Shown here one piece after another: positions 13,677 to 25,755 of a stretch of 64,000 nucleotides of DNA; position 1 is the stretch's first letter, and each line of letters opens with the position of its first letter. The notes under the pieces were generated by a model. It did no database searches. It saw only the letters and a program-made list of their open reading frames with translations, and was not told the DNA's origin. The stretch is from Baylisascaris procyonis (Eukaryota; Nematoda; Chromadorea; Rhabditida; Ascarididae). The stretch spans positions 2,233,501 through 2,297,500 of the forward strand of contig JAZARR010000008.1 of NCBI GenBank assembly GCA_037389465.1, read 5' to 3'. The position numbers were made by a program, and so were the translations under genes.

Positions 13677-13920
13677 CTGAATCTCGTGAACTGATCGTTT
13701 GTTTCATAGTTTAGCACTCTGTGCTGCTTCGCGGCGCTCAGATGTAAGCTTTCGTTAGAAGAGGACATTGCTCGTTGCTGTAAATTGGTTAAGCGCCTCC
13801 GCCATCTATATGGAGCTCGTCCCTTTGGTATCGATGATTCGAAAGCTCGATAGAAGTCGTTGAATGATCGCGACTGCTCGAATCTCCGTCTACCTTCTTC
13901 AGACGATGTTCGATGCATCA
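13677..13920 (-). CDS. Candidate internal exon, basic and Ser-rich
   Basis: The minus strand is open for 80 full codons between an acceptor (TTTGCTGCAG, exon starts at 13920) and a donor (ATTCAG|GTTGAC, exon ends at 13677). The base composition is clearly richer in G and C than the flanks. The peptide is basic, with an Arg-rich patch (RAPYRWRRRLTNLQQR) and a Ser-rich centre. A Met is the first complete codon, so this could also be a first coding exon. I found no neighbouring exon in matching phase and recognise no family. Confidence 0.33.
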
Positions 13921-16900
13921 CTGCAGCAAATCCTACAATTTTCTAATTTGGATCCTTCAATATCGCCAAAGCCACAAAAATTGCGTTGAAATAGCAATCG
14001 ATAAAAAGAGCTAAGCATAGAAAATAATTGCAATAATGAAGGGAAAAATCATAGTGTCATTGGAAACGGAGGATGAATTTAGCTTCCATGTTCGTGATTA
14101 TGAACATGGTAGATTTTGACTCAAATTCTCCTCTTTGAAATCGGAAACAAAGGTTCACATAGCAAACTGGAGAAATAAAGGATTTTTGCGATTTGTTTAA
14201 GATGTTAAATTCCCAGTATAAATCTATGTAGAAACAAACTTCCGCGTTCCATTAAATGAGATATGATCAACTGTTTTTCGATGATTCCATGTTCAGCTCA
14301 TGCTTGTTACAGTTTCCCGAGCTGGATTAGTTGAATGATAATGCACTAAATGTTGTGACTTTCCTTTCTCTTCTATGCAACTGAAATTTCGCGAAAATTC
14401 TAGTGAGAAAAAGCGCGACTTTCATTGCACGAATCCATCGAAATGAAAGTTTCCACAATCTTTCTTAACACTGCTCATGCCTTCGGGGTGTCAATGCGTT
14501 TTCAGAGAACCACAAAGGCGCACTAATTCATTCGAAATATACTCATCTTCTCGATTATGCGAAATCGACGAAACTCATAGTCCTTAATTAATGGCTAGAT
14601 TACAAATGAATAATTAAAAGAATGATGTATTGAAAAATTTTCGGTATTGACGGTAGTGAGAATTGCAGCGCACAAGTCGAAACTTTCGCCAAGGTATATT
14701 ATTTACAAGCACAGCGAGAGACGAAACTATGACTACACTCAACGGAGAGTTTGTTGAGATCATGGCAGTTTAGTGCGGTTGTTTTCTTTACTTGTGAAGT
14801 TATGAAAGGAATCCTACAAATCACTTTCTTTCTATCGAAAAATCTCCACCAATAGAAATGTTGCTGGGGATTCAACGCATCATGTTTTGCCTTTCTTCCC
14901 TTTCAGAAGATGCGACCGCAAAGCTCAGCATTATAAAGAAAACGGTGATTCTAATTATAAAATGATGAGAAAAGCGGCTCCATCGAACAACTGAGTGGGT
15001 GCAATACAACACAAAACACTATCATTTCAATGAAATTCACAGAATAAATTTATAGCTCTAAAGTCGCTCCAAAGAAATATTCAAGCATCACTCATAAAGT
15101 TTTGCTTTAAGAACGCCTCTCACACAACAAAAAATGTAGACGAAAAGGTTTAATAAGAAGCGAATGTGTATAGATGAACGAATCAAAAGCTGTTTAAGTG
15201 TTAAGAACTAACTAGTTGCTAGGCACATCTTCATTTTAGCAATTAACGGAAGTGCTTTCGATACCGAAAAGCGTTAAGAGCTGTGAAAGACGATTTATTC
15301 TTATCAGAAATTGCAATTTTTTTTGGGAAACCATTATTTACTGCTTTCTACGTGGTTCTGCAAATTTGCGTCTGGAAAGTATATGATGGCACCACTGTCT
15401 GCACGCATGCATTCATGTTGGTGTGTGTTTCTATGTCTCGATAACGACTGAAAATGAAGTCGAGAAAATTGTAGGCTCATATATATATCGATTCCTATAC
15501 AATTTTTCAGGTCGATCCTTCAAAAAATCGCGGACATTTTGAGGCGCTAAAAAATCTTCATGCATCCATCTATCTCATATCTGCTGGACCCTTCGCTCCA
15601 CTCCGGCAAGTCACTAAAAGAACGAGCCTGAGAACAATGGTCGGACCAATTAGAACATGAAGGTAGTATTCTACAAACTGAATTATTTGTTAAACCTCAC
15701 CAAATTACTTAGCCATTTGAACGAAATGTAAAAGCACGTATCGCGCCAACTGCCTGCGCATATTTGTCCACTTGTTCGTAATTTATTAGTTAAGCTTATT
15801 GCAGCTTCACCGAATGCATGAGTGCTTTGCAAATCTGCGTTTGTGGATTGCATTATGATTACGCGCTGCGGATGTCCCCACAAATGTGTGACGCAACTAT
15901 CTACCTCTCTGCCCCGCTTTCAACTTAGAAATCGCTGCAAATAGGATCGGGAGGTTGGATAGGAGAATAGTACTAATGCTTCATGCTTCTTTTGCAAATA
16001 CCTGTATATGCTAATGCATTATACTACTTCCCAACCGGCATATTTCAAATCATGAGGATACAAGAGACAAATCTGTTGTTCTACACGAAAATTCAAAGCA
16101 AAGGTCGAACAGTGTCTAGCAGCCGAACAATACATGTCGTCCGTACAAGAACTCACAACGCTTGCGGAGTTCGGCGAACATTATTCAAAATCGCGAGCAT
16201 AGGAAGTTGAAATATTTTTCGCACAGAATTTGTCTTGCAATGTGACGTTCAATAACGCTATAGAAGACAGTTCACCGCAGAAAGCGAGGCAGTATCCTTT
16301 TTTAAAGAAGCAATCCTAAAAGCAGTATTCTCGATTCAATGTTTCAAAAATGTCAACGGAGTGAAGATTTCGGTTAAGCAGCACAACTCTTTGTGCCGAA
16401 TTTCATAGCTGTGAGACTTTTGATTCTCAACTGAGTCCGTAGAAATTCATAGATACTAACCGATTATGCAAACATATAAACATATTCGAAGGCATATTTT
16501 CATGATTAGATCTTCGAAAGAAAACAGCATAGTAGGAAAGCAAAAAAGTTTTTGAATGCGGAAATGTAACAAAAGCCATGAAAGTTTATATCTGTGCATG
16601 ACTGGCATTGCAAAACGATCAGCCGATGAGCAAGCTGGAAATTTGAAAAAACGGCAAAGCAATTGCGACGATGATTTAGCGTTGTTTCGTTGAAATAAGC
16701 TGTCGAATGCATTTAACGCATAGAATGCTGCATAAATGAATTCAACGTTCAGCACCCTATTTTAGTAAAAAATGCAAAAGAATGGAAGGCAGCAGTTGGT
16801 GGGACTATTGGCAGAGAAGAGAAGAACAATTTGAAAATAACGAGTGTGATGCGTAAACAAGTGCTGCAAGTGCGAACCTTACTGATTATAAGGGCCTTTA

Positions 16901-18480
16901 TTGTAGATCTATCTGCCTGCGGGGAAGAGGAGTGGGAAAAAAGTGCAGGGAATGTTTATTGACCGAGCATTAGAAGATCGCTGTATTTTAACGTGGCGCT
17001 CGTAGTAAAACGATCTTAAGTTTGCAAAATTTCAGTCGCAATCTGTGAGTTTGAACTGCAATCCTCGATTCGGAAAATAAAAAAAATCGAAGCGTTTCTG
17101 CTCAGTATGCGAAATGCACAAGTGACGATCGAATAATAAAGGTTGCCGTCATATGAGCGCAAGTTGATGCAGTAGGGAAAGTGGAAGACACAGTAGTGCA
17201 AACCCTCTAAAATGCATCTTTTCATACAAACTCATACTTAAATAAAACTTGTTTATGTTATGCAGATTACTAAAGCGTTTATCTCAAAAATTCCTAACAT
17301 AAAAACAGCGAAAGTTAATGCTAGCTAAAGAAGGTTGGGTTTTCCGCAATACAACAGCGGACTTTCCAAAAAGAGCGATGAATGAAGCGCTTTCTTGGAG
17401 ACGATTCGATGAAAATGCCACACGTAACGTTCAAGATTATCGCCGCGCTCATCTTTGATTCAACGAACGATAAAACGACGACGATGAAATCGCATAGAAG
17501 AATTTTTCTAAATGAATTGGCTTTTGCCGTGGTTGAACGCTACATTTCTCTTTAGATGCACGTTATGCGCTTCCTGATGAGCCAATCGCTATTCCTAAAA
17601 CAACGCAAACGAAAGAGCTTATTCTGCTTTTGATTCAATGTTTGGGTTTTAATTCAATATATGCTTCCTTGTCTAGCTTATATGCTTCAACAATTTAGGG
17701 CAACCAAACAAGCAATAGATCACTAGCTAGCTGATACGAAAGAATCGTTCTTTTTCCAGTGTTGATAGTGCCCTCAGAGAATTCTGCAATAAACCAAGCT
17801 TCGACCAGATCCGCTGATGCATTCTTAAAATTGAATTCATACGGCGATTTCATCTTTCAAGAGGAAAGAATCGGGCGCAGGAGATTTTGCAGCATACTGT
17901 GATCCTCGGGCTCCTTGAACACATTATACTCGCAAAACGACACAGAAGTATCAAATGGTTTCAAAGTTTTCGCTAGAGGCTGCACTCGGAAGCTGTCGCA
18001 GTAATCTGAATTCTTGCACGCAAAATCATGCATTCGGGATGCTGCGCAATTAATCCTGAAGCGTTTCGTAGAAGTAAATGGTGATGTATCTCCTTCTCTT
18101 TACTATAATAATACTCCAAGCTTGCTGCCTCCATCCCCCACCCCCCCCCTCTCCGGCCCTGCACATTCGTCCTATGCGAATAGCAAGTATTAAATATATG
18201 CTCCTCTGAAATTCAATAAACCGGAGTGGACGATTGCAATTGACATAGACGGTCACAATATAAAGTTGCAAAACAATTGGTGGCAAATGTTTGAAGTAAA
18301 CTCGGTCAAAAGTTATGTCTTTTTTCGTAGCCGAAATTATCAGAAATTGTGTGTGGATGGCTAGAATTGGCTGTTGTTTACAGAACAGAATGCGCATTTT
18401 TAATTTGCAGATAATGCAATTTTTAAATTCACTGTGATTTTTTGCTAGACGTTATTGCGTCCCTATGCTCACCGATACAG
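13921..18480. other. 4.5 kb without a supportable gene
   Basis: Open frames reach 115 codons (18050-18397 minus) but are low-complexity or lack motifs. A 66-codon minus frame at 15683-15883 has a normal amino-acid mix but no splice donor. The segment 18141-18155 contains a C-rich run. Nothing here is recognised. Confidence 0.45.
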
Positions 18481-18828
18481 TTATAAATTGAATTGAGTGG
18501 CGTCAATGATTAAATCTAGCAGGAAGCAGAAAAGGAGGATGCATGTTTGCTGGATGAACAATTGAGCAATATTGCAGGGAAATGTGCTGATGCGATGTGC
18601 TGCATTTGCGGTCACTTCCGTTGCACAAAAATCCAGCACCATTAAACGACCATATGCGTTCGCATGATCGGATTTGACCGTCCCATTGACCGCCGAAATA
18701 GTGCCGCAACATTGCGAGCTAGTTGAGCCCATTACTCCTTCATATCTATCAATTTCCACTGAACATGAAACGGAAAGTGGCAAGTGGCCATAACGGGATC
18801 GCAGCGCAAACTCAAACAGTAAAAAGTA
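18481..18828 (-). CDS. Hypothetical open frame in a GC-richer patch
   Basis: The minus strand is open in one frame for about 116 codons, with a second frame (18503-18712) also open. The patch is GC-richer than its surroundings, which favours coding but also lengthens chance ORFs. The main frame has a Cys/Ser/Thr-rich centre (STSSQCCGTISAVNG) and a hydrophobic C-terminal stretch (residues of the type CILLFCFLLDLII) that could be membrane-spanning. No clean splice sites border it and no family is recognised. Confidence 0.18.
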   Translation of the reverse strand, partial: YFLLFEFALRSRYGHLPLSVSCSVEIDRYEGVMGSTSSQCCGTISAVNGTVKSDHANAYGRLMVLDFCATEVTANAAHRISTFPCNIAQLFIQQTCILLFCFLLDLIIDATQFNL

Positions 18829-21800
18829 TTAAAGAATCAGAGCGTTTCGATTCTTCCTATGTGTCCATTCTACAAATGAAATCATGTTGGAAAGGATAGT
18901 GCAGTAGCAAACAGTTGTATTATGTGCATAAGGTGGAAAGAGGAACGTAAAAAACGGAGTTAAGAATTCAGCAAAGCGATATCGGTAAGGAGCATGACGT
19001 TTTTCAAATCTAAAAAAGTGAGAGGAAATCAACTTTAAGATCGAAAACATTGTTGAATGAAGTCAGCAGAAAATAGTTCGCATTGGGCTTACATATTGAG
19101 CATCAAATTTCATCTACCTCAAATCTCACTGTGCATCAGAGTCCGTTGTTGCATTATGCTAGCATAAGCAGTACTTTTAACTTAATAATTTGAACGAGAC
19201 ACAGCTCGAAAGGCAAAAACTGTATTTTTCGAAGATATTTTCATATCATCATTGCAACATCCTTCCGTCCTTCTGTCCTCCTCTCCTCTCTCCGTCCCTC
19301 GTCCTTCTATCAACTGGGATTCATCACTGAAACTTTTTTGCTCGTAGGATTTTTTTACAGCACTGAACTTTTACCAGCCTTTACTACTGCACACGGGGCT
19401 ATCCTACTTCAAAAAAAAAGAATCAACCGATGATGTAAGCTTGCCTAAAGACAAAGTCGGCTAGTCTATCGAGGAGTGACCAACAATGGCGATTGAACTC
19501 GATGAATGAAAGCAGCAGTCAATCTTTGCCAAGAGTACACTAAATCGGGCTAGTCATTGCTGCTGTCTAATAAACCGGAGTGACCATTTCGCTCGCTGCT
19601 CACTTTAAATAAACACGACATATTGGTTCACTTTGACCCACGCTTTCCAAACGTCTAGCAATTTGCAACGACTATAGATAGGATAGACGAGCAAGCATCT
19701 CGTTGGGTCCGTAAATACTGCAACTACATTAAAACTTTTATTCCATTTCCGGAATCCTGTCTTTGCGGCAGTTTCCCAACCTTCAATTATGGCTATTTTA
19801 CAATTTCAAAATACGGGGATTCCACATAATTTATTTTTGCCGTCGGTTGACTTATTTTATGATGGGTGAACGAATTTTTGTCGTAAATTGTAAAACATTT
19901 GAATGCTATTTCAAAGTTCATTATGTTTTTGAAACTGCCATGGTTATAGTTTCTGAGTGGATCAGCTCAGCAATCGCATGCAAGCACTAGGAAAGGTTAG
20001 CTGTCGTAACAGCCAAATGTGGGCTTAGTAGCAGCCGAGAAGCTATGAAAATGGGGATCTAGAGAGGCCTTTGCATTATCTTAATATGAAGTGCACGATA
20101 TCGCTCTGTAGAAAGAGATAGGTTATTTTTTTTGTCATTTATGGGTGATTTATTGCCAGGTGTTGGAAAAGTTTTTTTTTTTATTGCCGAGATCACAGCA
20201 AAATTTGATCACAGAGTAGTTGCTCTGCTCCAGTTCGCAATGATCTTTACGAGTTTCTCGCTGCAAAAAGAAAAAGTTTCGCTCATATTTGCAGAAAATC
20301 TGCTAAAATACACAATTTTGCCGGAAGTTCTGTTATTCCGTTCTGAAATGCGTGTTGCTTTTACTATATAACACGACCGACAAGAATTTATTCACAAAAG
20401 AAAAAGCTTTTTTTTTGAAAAAAAAAGCAAAAAGTCTAGAAACAGGGACGATTTTTGGTGTATTTTGAAACAACGAAATTAAAGTCATGATTCCAGTTCC
20501 GAAGTCATGAAATTCCTATGCTTCCTTGAGGTTCCGATTCCAGTTTTCTTAAAGAAAACTCATAATGTGTAGTTGTAGTTTATGCCATGTATGGCAACTT
20601 TCTGTTCGTGCATACAAATGATCTCCACGTACGTCAAAAAGCAAAATCAACTTCTGCGTCCATTATCGTCACAGAGACCAGAGCAAGGAAGGCGATCTGC
20701 ATTTTTTTCCCATAAGGGCCTCGACGCGATGGTTGCCTATGGGAAAGTGGGCTTTGAGTTCGAATTACAAGGCTTCGTTTGCTTTTCTGCATTGAATATG
20801 GAGTACAAATACTTACAACCTGACTAATCCAGCGAGAGATATCGACTTCGAATTGAAAGAAACTTTTCATCCGGTTATATAACGGTTAAAACGATAAGTT
20901 TGCGTTGATTTTTGTAGTGGCGCCTGTTAAAGTTTGTGGAAGCCGTCAGATTTGCTTTATATAAGTAGCAGCGATCGGGAATGAGTTGAATGAAGTATAA
21001 TTTTTTTTCGATTCTTTGGTTGAAAATTTTTCATTTAATGTGGATTTTTTAACAATTGTTGTGGAAATTGAAACTGCGAGAATTTTTTCCTCAATAAACA
21101 AGGGAATTTCATGAAAAAAAAAAGATCGCACTATGATGCTAGGAAGAAGAATAGCCTTGAGGAAATATCGTCTCCGCATAGGTTTTTTTTTCATGATTTA
21201 AGGCTCTGTCATTTCGGCGATTTCCACTTGTCAGTTAGAATATTTATGATAAGAAGTTGGATAAGAAATCTCATCTCAAGGAAGGAACACATATGATTTC
21301 AATAATAATGGCTTAACATTTATGGCTGCAACAACTGAAAGCATATCCGCCTTTCTAAGTCGCTTCGTCAGCAGTTTTATGAGTTGCAATGCAACGACGT
21401 TGGCTCGATATGTAAGATTATGAAGTCTTTGCTTTCATGGCAGCTTTTTATGTTTGTCATCTAAATCATCGATTCGAGCGTCATATTATTTTCACAACTT
21501 CGAAATGTGAGACAACTAATACGTTTTTAATGGTACAGAGTGTCCATTAATATCAATTCGAAAATAAGAATTTTAGCTATCGAAAACAATAATTGACCAT
21601 TGGGGTGAAGAAGGTGGACAAAATGCAAACAATTTGACTCGCGTTGAAATCATCGTCTTCAATGTTGCCCCGATGACGTCTCTCATGTTGCATCATTGAA
21701 CACTCGCGAATCGTTGTTTTAGTTGTCTGTATGCCATTCAATTGCATCACAATCTTTGATCTTATAATATAGTACAAACATGAGAGTATTTCATATGGCA

Positions 21801-23082
21801 ACTAAGGACCGCAAAATTATTAACCATTTCATCCTTAATATGAAATAAAAAAACACAACATTTCAAATCCATTGAAAAGATTTCCCTTTCCACTCTTCTC
21901 ATTCAGTATTCACCTAGAAAAAGGCACAATAGCAACAAATGTCCTCATCAAATAGAGATATAATGGTTGCAAATAACCTGCAGCAACCGAACTTCATCTA
22001 GTATATGAAATAGTAAAACGAATATGAAAACATCCATTTACAGCAAGAAAAAAACAAGGAAATTCTGACAAATTAAATATATAAGCTCAGCATTCACGCT
22101 GACCAAAGTGCCTTATCTCTAATTTAGAAAAGCAATTCTTGGGAAAACAATTCGAATCACTTCTTGATAGCCCTCAGGCATGCATGCGATCTAATTAGGG
22201 TTGATGGAGTTGACAAGCGGTGGATAAGAGGTGGGTGGGGTGGAGGAGATTAGACACAAATTCTGAAACTGTGAGGAAGTAAGACCCAGACGGGTCATAT
22301 GCAAACACTGAAAAGTGCTAAAAACTTCAGCAATTTTTTAAAAAAAACAAACAACAATCCAAAAGCTGCAAGCAGCACGATGGGTGTTTTTAAGTCAAAA
22401 CAAAGCTAATCATTAGCTGCCGCCTAAACAGGATCATTTCTAGCAAGCATTGAAATTACAATTCCGTATGTGAAAAGCGATCCCAGGTAGCGTTTCAAAT
22501 CATTAGCGATTGGGCATTTTGACCAAAAGAAGAATGGAAATTCAAAAATTGTGGATTAAATTCGGATCAAAAACAATCAATAGGAATGTTTTGAAAGATA
22601 TATGAAGGGAGGAAATGGCATTCATATGTAATCCAAGCGGAAATGTTCGCAACATAAATTCGGTATGTAAACACCACAGCAAATGCCAGCCATCCTTGCA
22701 AATAACAATTGAAAACAATCTTGCTTTCACATGCGAAATTGCGCTTCATCGAATGATGCTGAATAATGATGCTGTCATTACAAGAAAATGGAATATTACT
22801 GGAAAAAATTTTTTTAAATAAGTGATAATACAGAATTCATAAGGTTAACGTCTTTAGAATCGCTAGATCCATGCCGTAAGAAACAGAAATTATTGAAACT
22901 ATTGACTGATATTTGTTTATAACAAATTGTGAAAAATGTTGCATTTCGGCATTCACGTATCAAATTTGCACAAAGATGCAAAAAAAAAAAACACAAAAAG
23001 AGAACTGTAAAAAATCAAATCTTATATTTTGAGTGTAAACAATTCAATTCACAGAGATCGCATATGCATATAACATATCACA
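18829..23082. other. 4.2 kb without a supportable gene
   Basis: This stretch lies downstream of the Ser/Pro/Gln-rich gene. Open frames of 60-82 codons occur on both strands (for example 20582-20827 plus and 20634-20870 minus, antisense to each other in a GC-richer patch) but none is recognisable. A short C/T-rich stretch sits at 19258-19310. Confidence 0.45.
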
Positions 23083-23088
23083 TTTATT
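23083..23088 (-). terminator. Polyadenylation signal AATAAA
   Basis: AATAAA on the minus strand, 72 nt beyond the TAA that closes the long exon at 23160-24266. The spacing suits a short nematode 3' UTR. Confidence 0.55.
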
Positions 23089-23159
23089 ACGCTAATATTA
23101 GTGCATCGTCGATGTTTTTCTACCTCCTCAAGAAACGTTGATTGTAGAGACGATTTGAA

Positions 23160-24266
23160 TTATGTGGCGATACTCTGAGTGAATAACGATCCAGAATGCT
23201 CAAGCTGTTTGATCTGTGCTTGAAGTGCTTGCGAAGTGAGCGGATCAGAAAGTAGTTGATAGACATTCAACAAGTCATTAGAGGTTAACGAATTGCTACT
23301 TCCGATTTGCTGCTGAAGTTGTTGTTGACGATGCAATTGACGTAATAGACTGGCGTTCTGCTCATCTATAGCTGGTACTGGCGGAGCACCACTCACTGCA
23401 AGTGACGGAACCAAACAATTATGTGCCGCAATCGGGGCAACTAATTCGCTGACTCTCTGCAGCGGCGATGTTCGAATAAGGCTGCTAATAGCTGCATTTG
23501 GCAGCAGTTGGATTTGTTGCACTGTTTGTTGCCGCTGTTGCTGCTGTGCTAGTAAAACAGCATTGCTGTGTTGTGACACCGTACTGGGAAAGAGAAGAGC
23601 CAGCGCCTGCGCCTCACTGATACCATCATGTTCTACAGGTGGTTGCGGTATGCGCAGTGAGATTGTACTGAGCGATTCGTCCTGCGAGGCTATCGGTGAC
23701 GCAAGACTTGCTTGGGCGGTGACTACAGGGTGTGAACTGGCCAGGCTCAATGGCAATTTAAGTAGACTGTGATTGCTGGGCATGCTTGGTGAGGGCCTGT
23801 GTATGACACCAGAAAAGGCAAGTGGTGATGAAGGAACAATACTTGAAGCAGCACAGCCGGGCATCTCATCCAAGCTTGCCGATGACAGTTTCACGTCACA
23901 AGATGGTACATGGTTGACAGCTATCGGCGTTCGTATAGGAGGTACTGTTGCTGCGCTAACAGGAGGTTTGGGAGTTGAAGACGATTCAGATGACGCTTGA
24001 TTTTGAGTTTTGATGAAAAACGCTGATTCCTGATTTGTGGTTAGTGGAAGTGGTGCAATCGAATCAGCGACTGTTGACCCATCACGTCGCACGAGAATAG
24101 TAATTGGGGGAATCGTCGGTAGTGTCACACGTCGATATTCATCATTCGCAAAGCGATTAACACTTTCAGGTTTTGAGGCGATAAAAGAAGAATCGTTACC
24201 CATCAAACTCTGCGGACGACTAAGCACTGGTGGACTGCGACTGATGCGTTTCAACGACGGCAATTC
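23160..24266 (-). CDS. Last exon of a Ser/Pro/Gln-rich putative transcriptional regulator
   Basis: This is the longest open frame in the window, far above chance length, and it ends in TAA at 23160-23162. Read from the acceptor CTAATTCAG at 24267 it gives 368 residues in phase 0. Residues 1-60 are basic and Ser/Pro-rich (LKRISRSPPVLSRPQS). Residues 85-205 are low-complexity Ser/Pro/Ala. Gln-rich tracts lie at about 241-253 (QQQQRQQTVQQIQ) and 309-320. The C-terminus looks helical (residues 329-356). No catalytic motif, signal peptide or membrane segment is visible. Such composition is usual for activation or coactivator domains, so a nuclear regulatory role is an inference. A second acceptor, TTTGCTTCAG with the exon starting at 24301, is stronger by sequence but has a different phase. 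AATAAA follows 72 nt after the stop. The family is not recognised. Confidence 0.8.
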   Translation of the reverse strand, partial: ELPSLKRISRSPPVLSRPQSLMGNDSSFIASKPESVNRFANDEYRRVTLPTIPPITILVRRDGSTVADSIAPLPLTTNQESAFFIKTQNQASSESSSTPKPPVSAATVPPIRTPIAVNHVPSCDVKLSSASLDEMPGCAASSIVPSSPLAFSGVIHRPSPSMPSNHSLLKLPLSLASSHPVVTAQASLASPIASQDESLSTISLRIPQPPVEHDGISEAQALALLFPSTVSQHSNAVLLAQQQQRQQTVQQIQLLPNAAISSLIRTSPLQRVSELVAPIAAHNCLVPSLAVSGAPPVPAIDEQNASLLRQLHRQQQLQQQIGSSNSLTSNDLLNVYQLLSDPLTSQALQAQIKQLEHSGSLFTQSIAT

Positions 24267-25581
24267 CTGAATTAGTTGACACATGACGAAGGGAGACCTC
24301 ACTGAAGCAAATAAAAATTCCTAGAGTTTCATTCTATAAGTTTTTTCGCTTATATACAACAGCTAAAACCATTTGAACTTAGTGTCATCGTTAGCTTTAT
24401 CCAGTAACATATGGTAAATGATGAAGTAAAATTTATGATTCCTTAAAGATCAAGGCGGTAAACTTCCACTTCTGAAGCATTTCTTAAATATGTAGCTACA
24501 CGAACAAGATCAGTGAAGAGAAATTTTTCGAGGAAAACACAGCCTTGCATACTTGCTCGTGCACAAGAAAAAAAATCTTGTTTACTCATCTTGCAAGTTC
24601 AGAAAAAAGACTCTAATTTTGGAAATGCTATGGCGGACGTTCGATTTGTGTCCGCAATCTATATGTCATGCTTGAAATGATGTCGATATTTCGATGAAGA
24701 ATAGAAAGCGAGCATTAATCGTTGCTTTGATGTGAGAGAGCTTGACAATTCCATATTGCAAACAGAATCCATCAATGTATCATTGTTTCCCTTCTTTAAG
24801 TACTTATGAAGATGATAACGACAAAGCGGCAAAGTTCACATAAAGAATATACAATGGAAGAATAGAGATATTCAATCAACACCTGGAAGGGGGTTAGTTG
24901 TTTTTGAGAAGATAACCAATTAAACATGGAAACAATTGAATGCTTGTTTTTGCTATGATGCTAAGAGCACACTATTTATTGGTTGAGACGTGAAGGTGGA
25001 TCGAAGGTGATGTGTTGATCAAAACGATTGAGTGCATCGCATCAAATGAATTTACAACCACATGCCAATCGTTTGTCAATATAGCTGCGCGCAATGCACT
25101 TCTACAGACATGGTTGATAAGCACCGCCAAAAGTAATAGTTTTCTTTCGATTGGGATTGAAAAACGATGAAAAACTCTCCAATGCAATTTGTTTACTACA
25201 TCATAGAGTTTACGCAGTTTTGGTCGAGAGGGAACGAGGGGCTCTATAAAAGTGCAATTCTTGCAAAAGTACTGCCAAATTCTCTCCTTCGCACATTCGC
25301 AACAGCCTTGTGAAATCAGCGGTATCGGGCATAAAACAATTGAAAGCAGCTGAGATGATCCGACTTTATATGCCTATGATAGAGATCAACGACACAATTG
25401 ATTAGCCAAGGAATTCTTGGAATATGCTATACGAAGTTTCCAGTTGAATCAATAGATTTTTTCGCAAGCTATTCGTGGGAAAAGCTTAAGACATCATACT
25501 AGACAGCAATTCTCGCCCTTTCCCGTCCTCTGCATAGGAAAGTTGGGTAGTGAATGACTATGATGGGAAGTAGAAACAAAC
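24267..25581 (-). other. Intron between the last two exons of the Ser/Pro/Gln-rich gene
   Basis: About 1.3 kb, GT (AAAG|GTTTGT, first base 25581) to AG (CTAATTCAG). I see no further exon inside, but one cannot be excluded because an alternative acceptor at 24302 has a different phase. Confidence 0.45.
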
Positions 25582-25755
25582 CTTTCGTTTAAATTCGTCG
25601 AAAGATCGTTTGCGCGGTTGTTGATGAGTATGTTCGGGATGCGTCCTCGTTTGGTGTCCAGCATTTTTACGAGCTGCACATTGCTCTTTCCAGATTTCGT
25701 AGGACATAACTGTGACCGGCTTCGAATCGGTTCCCAGCCCAAACTTTGGTGATTC
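25582..25755 (-). CDS. Internal exon of the Ser/Pro/Gln-rich gene
   Basis: Exactly 58 codons are open between acceptor CTAAAATTTTAG (exon starts at 25755) and donor CGAAAG|GTTTGTTTC (exon ends at 25582), phase 0 on both sides. The downstream partner at 24266 is also phase 0. The peptide is hydrophilic and looks like a real protein: it contains a Trp and Cys in SYEIWKEQCAARKN, a His/Gln/Arg-rich segment, and ends with the basic RKRSFDEFKRK. That tail could serve as a nuclear localisation signal. Another frame (25494-25742) is also open, but it does not end at a splice site in phase. No domain is recognised. Confidence 0.55.
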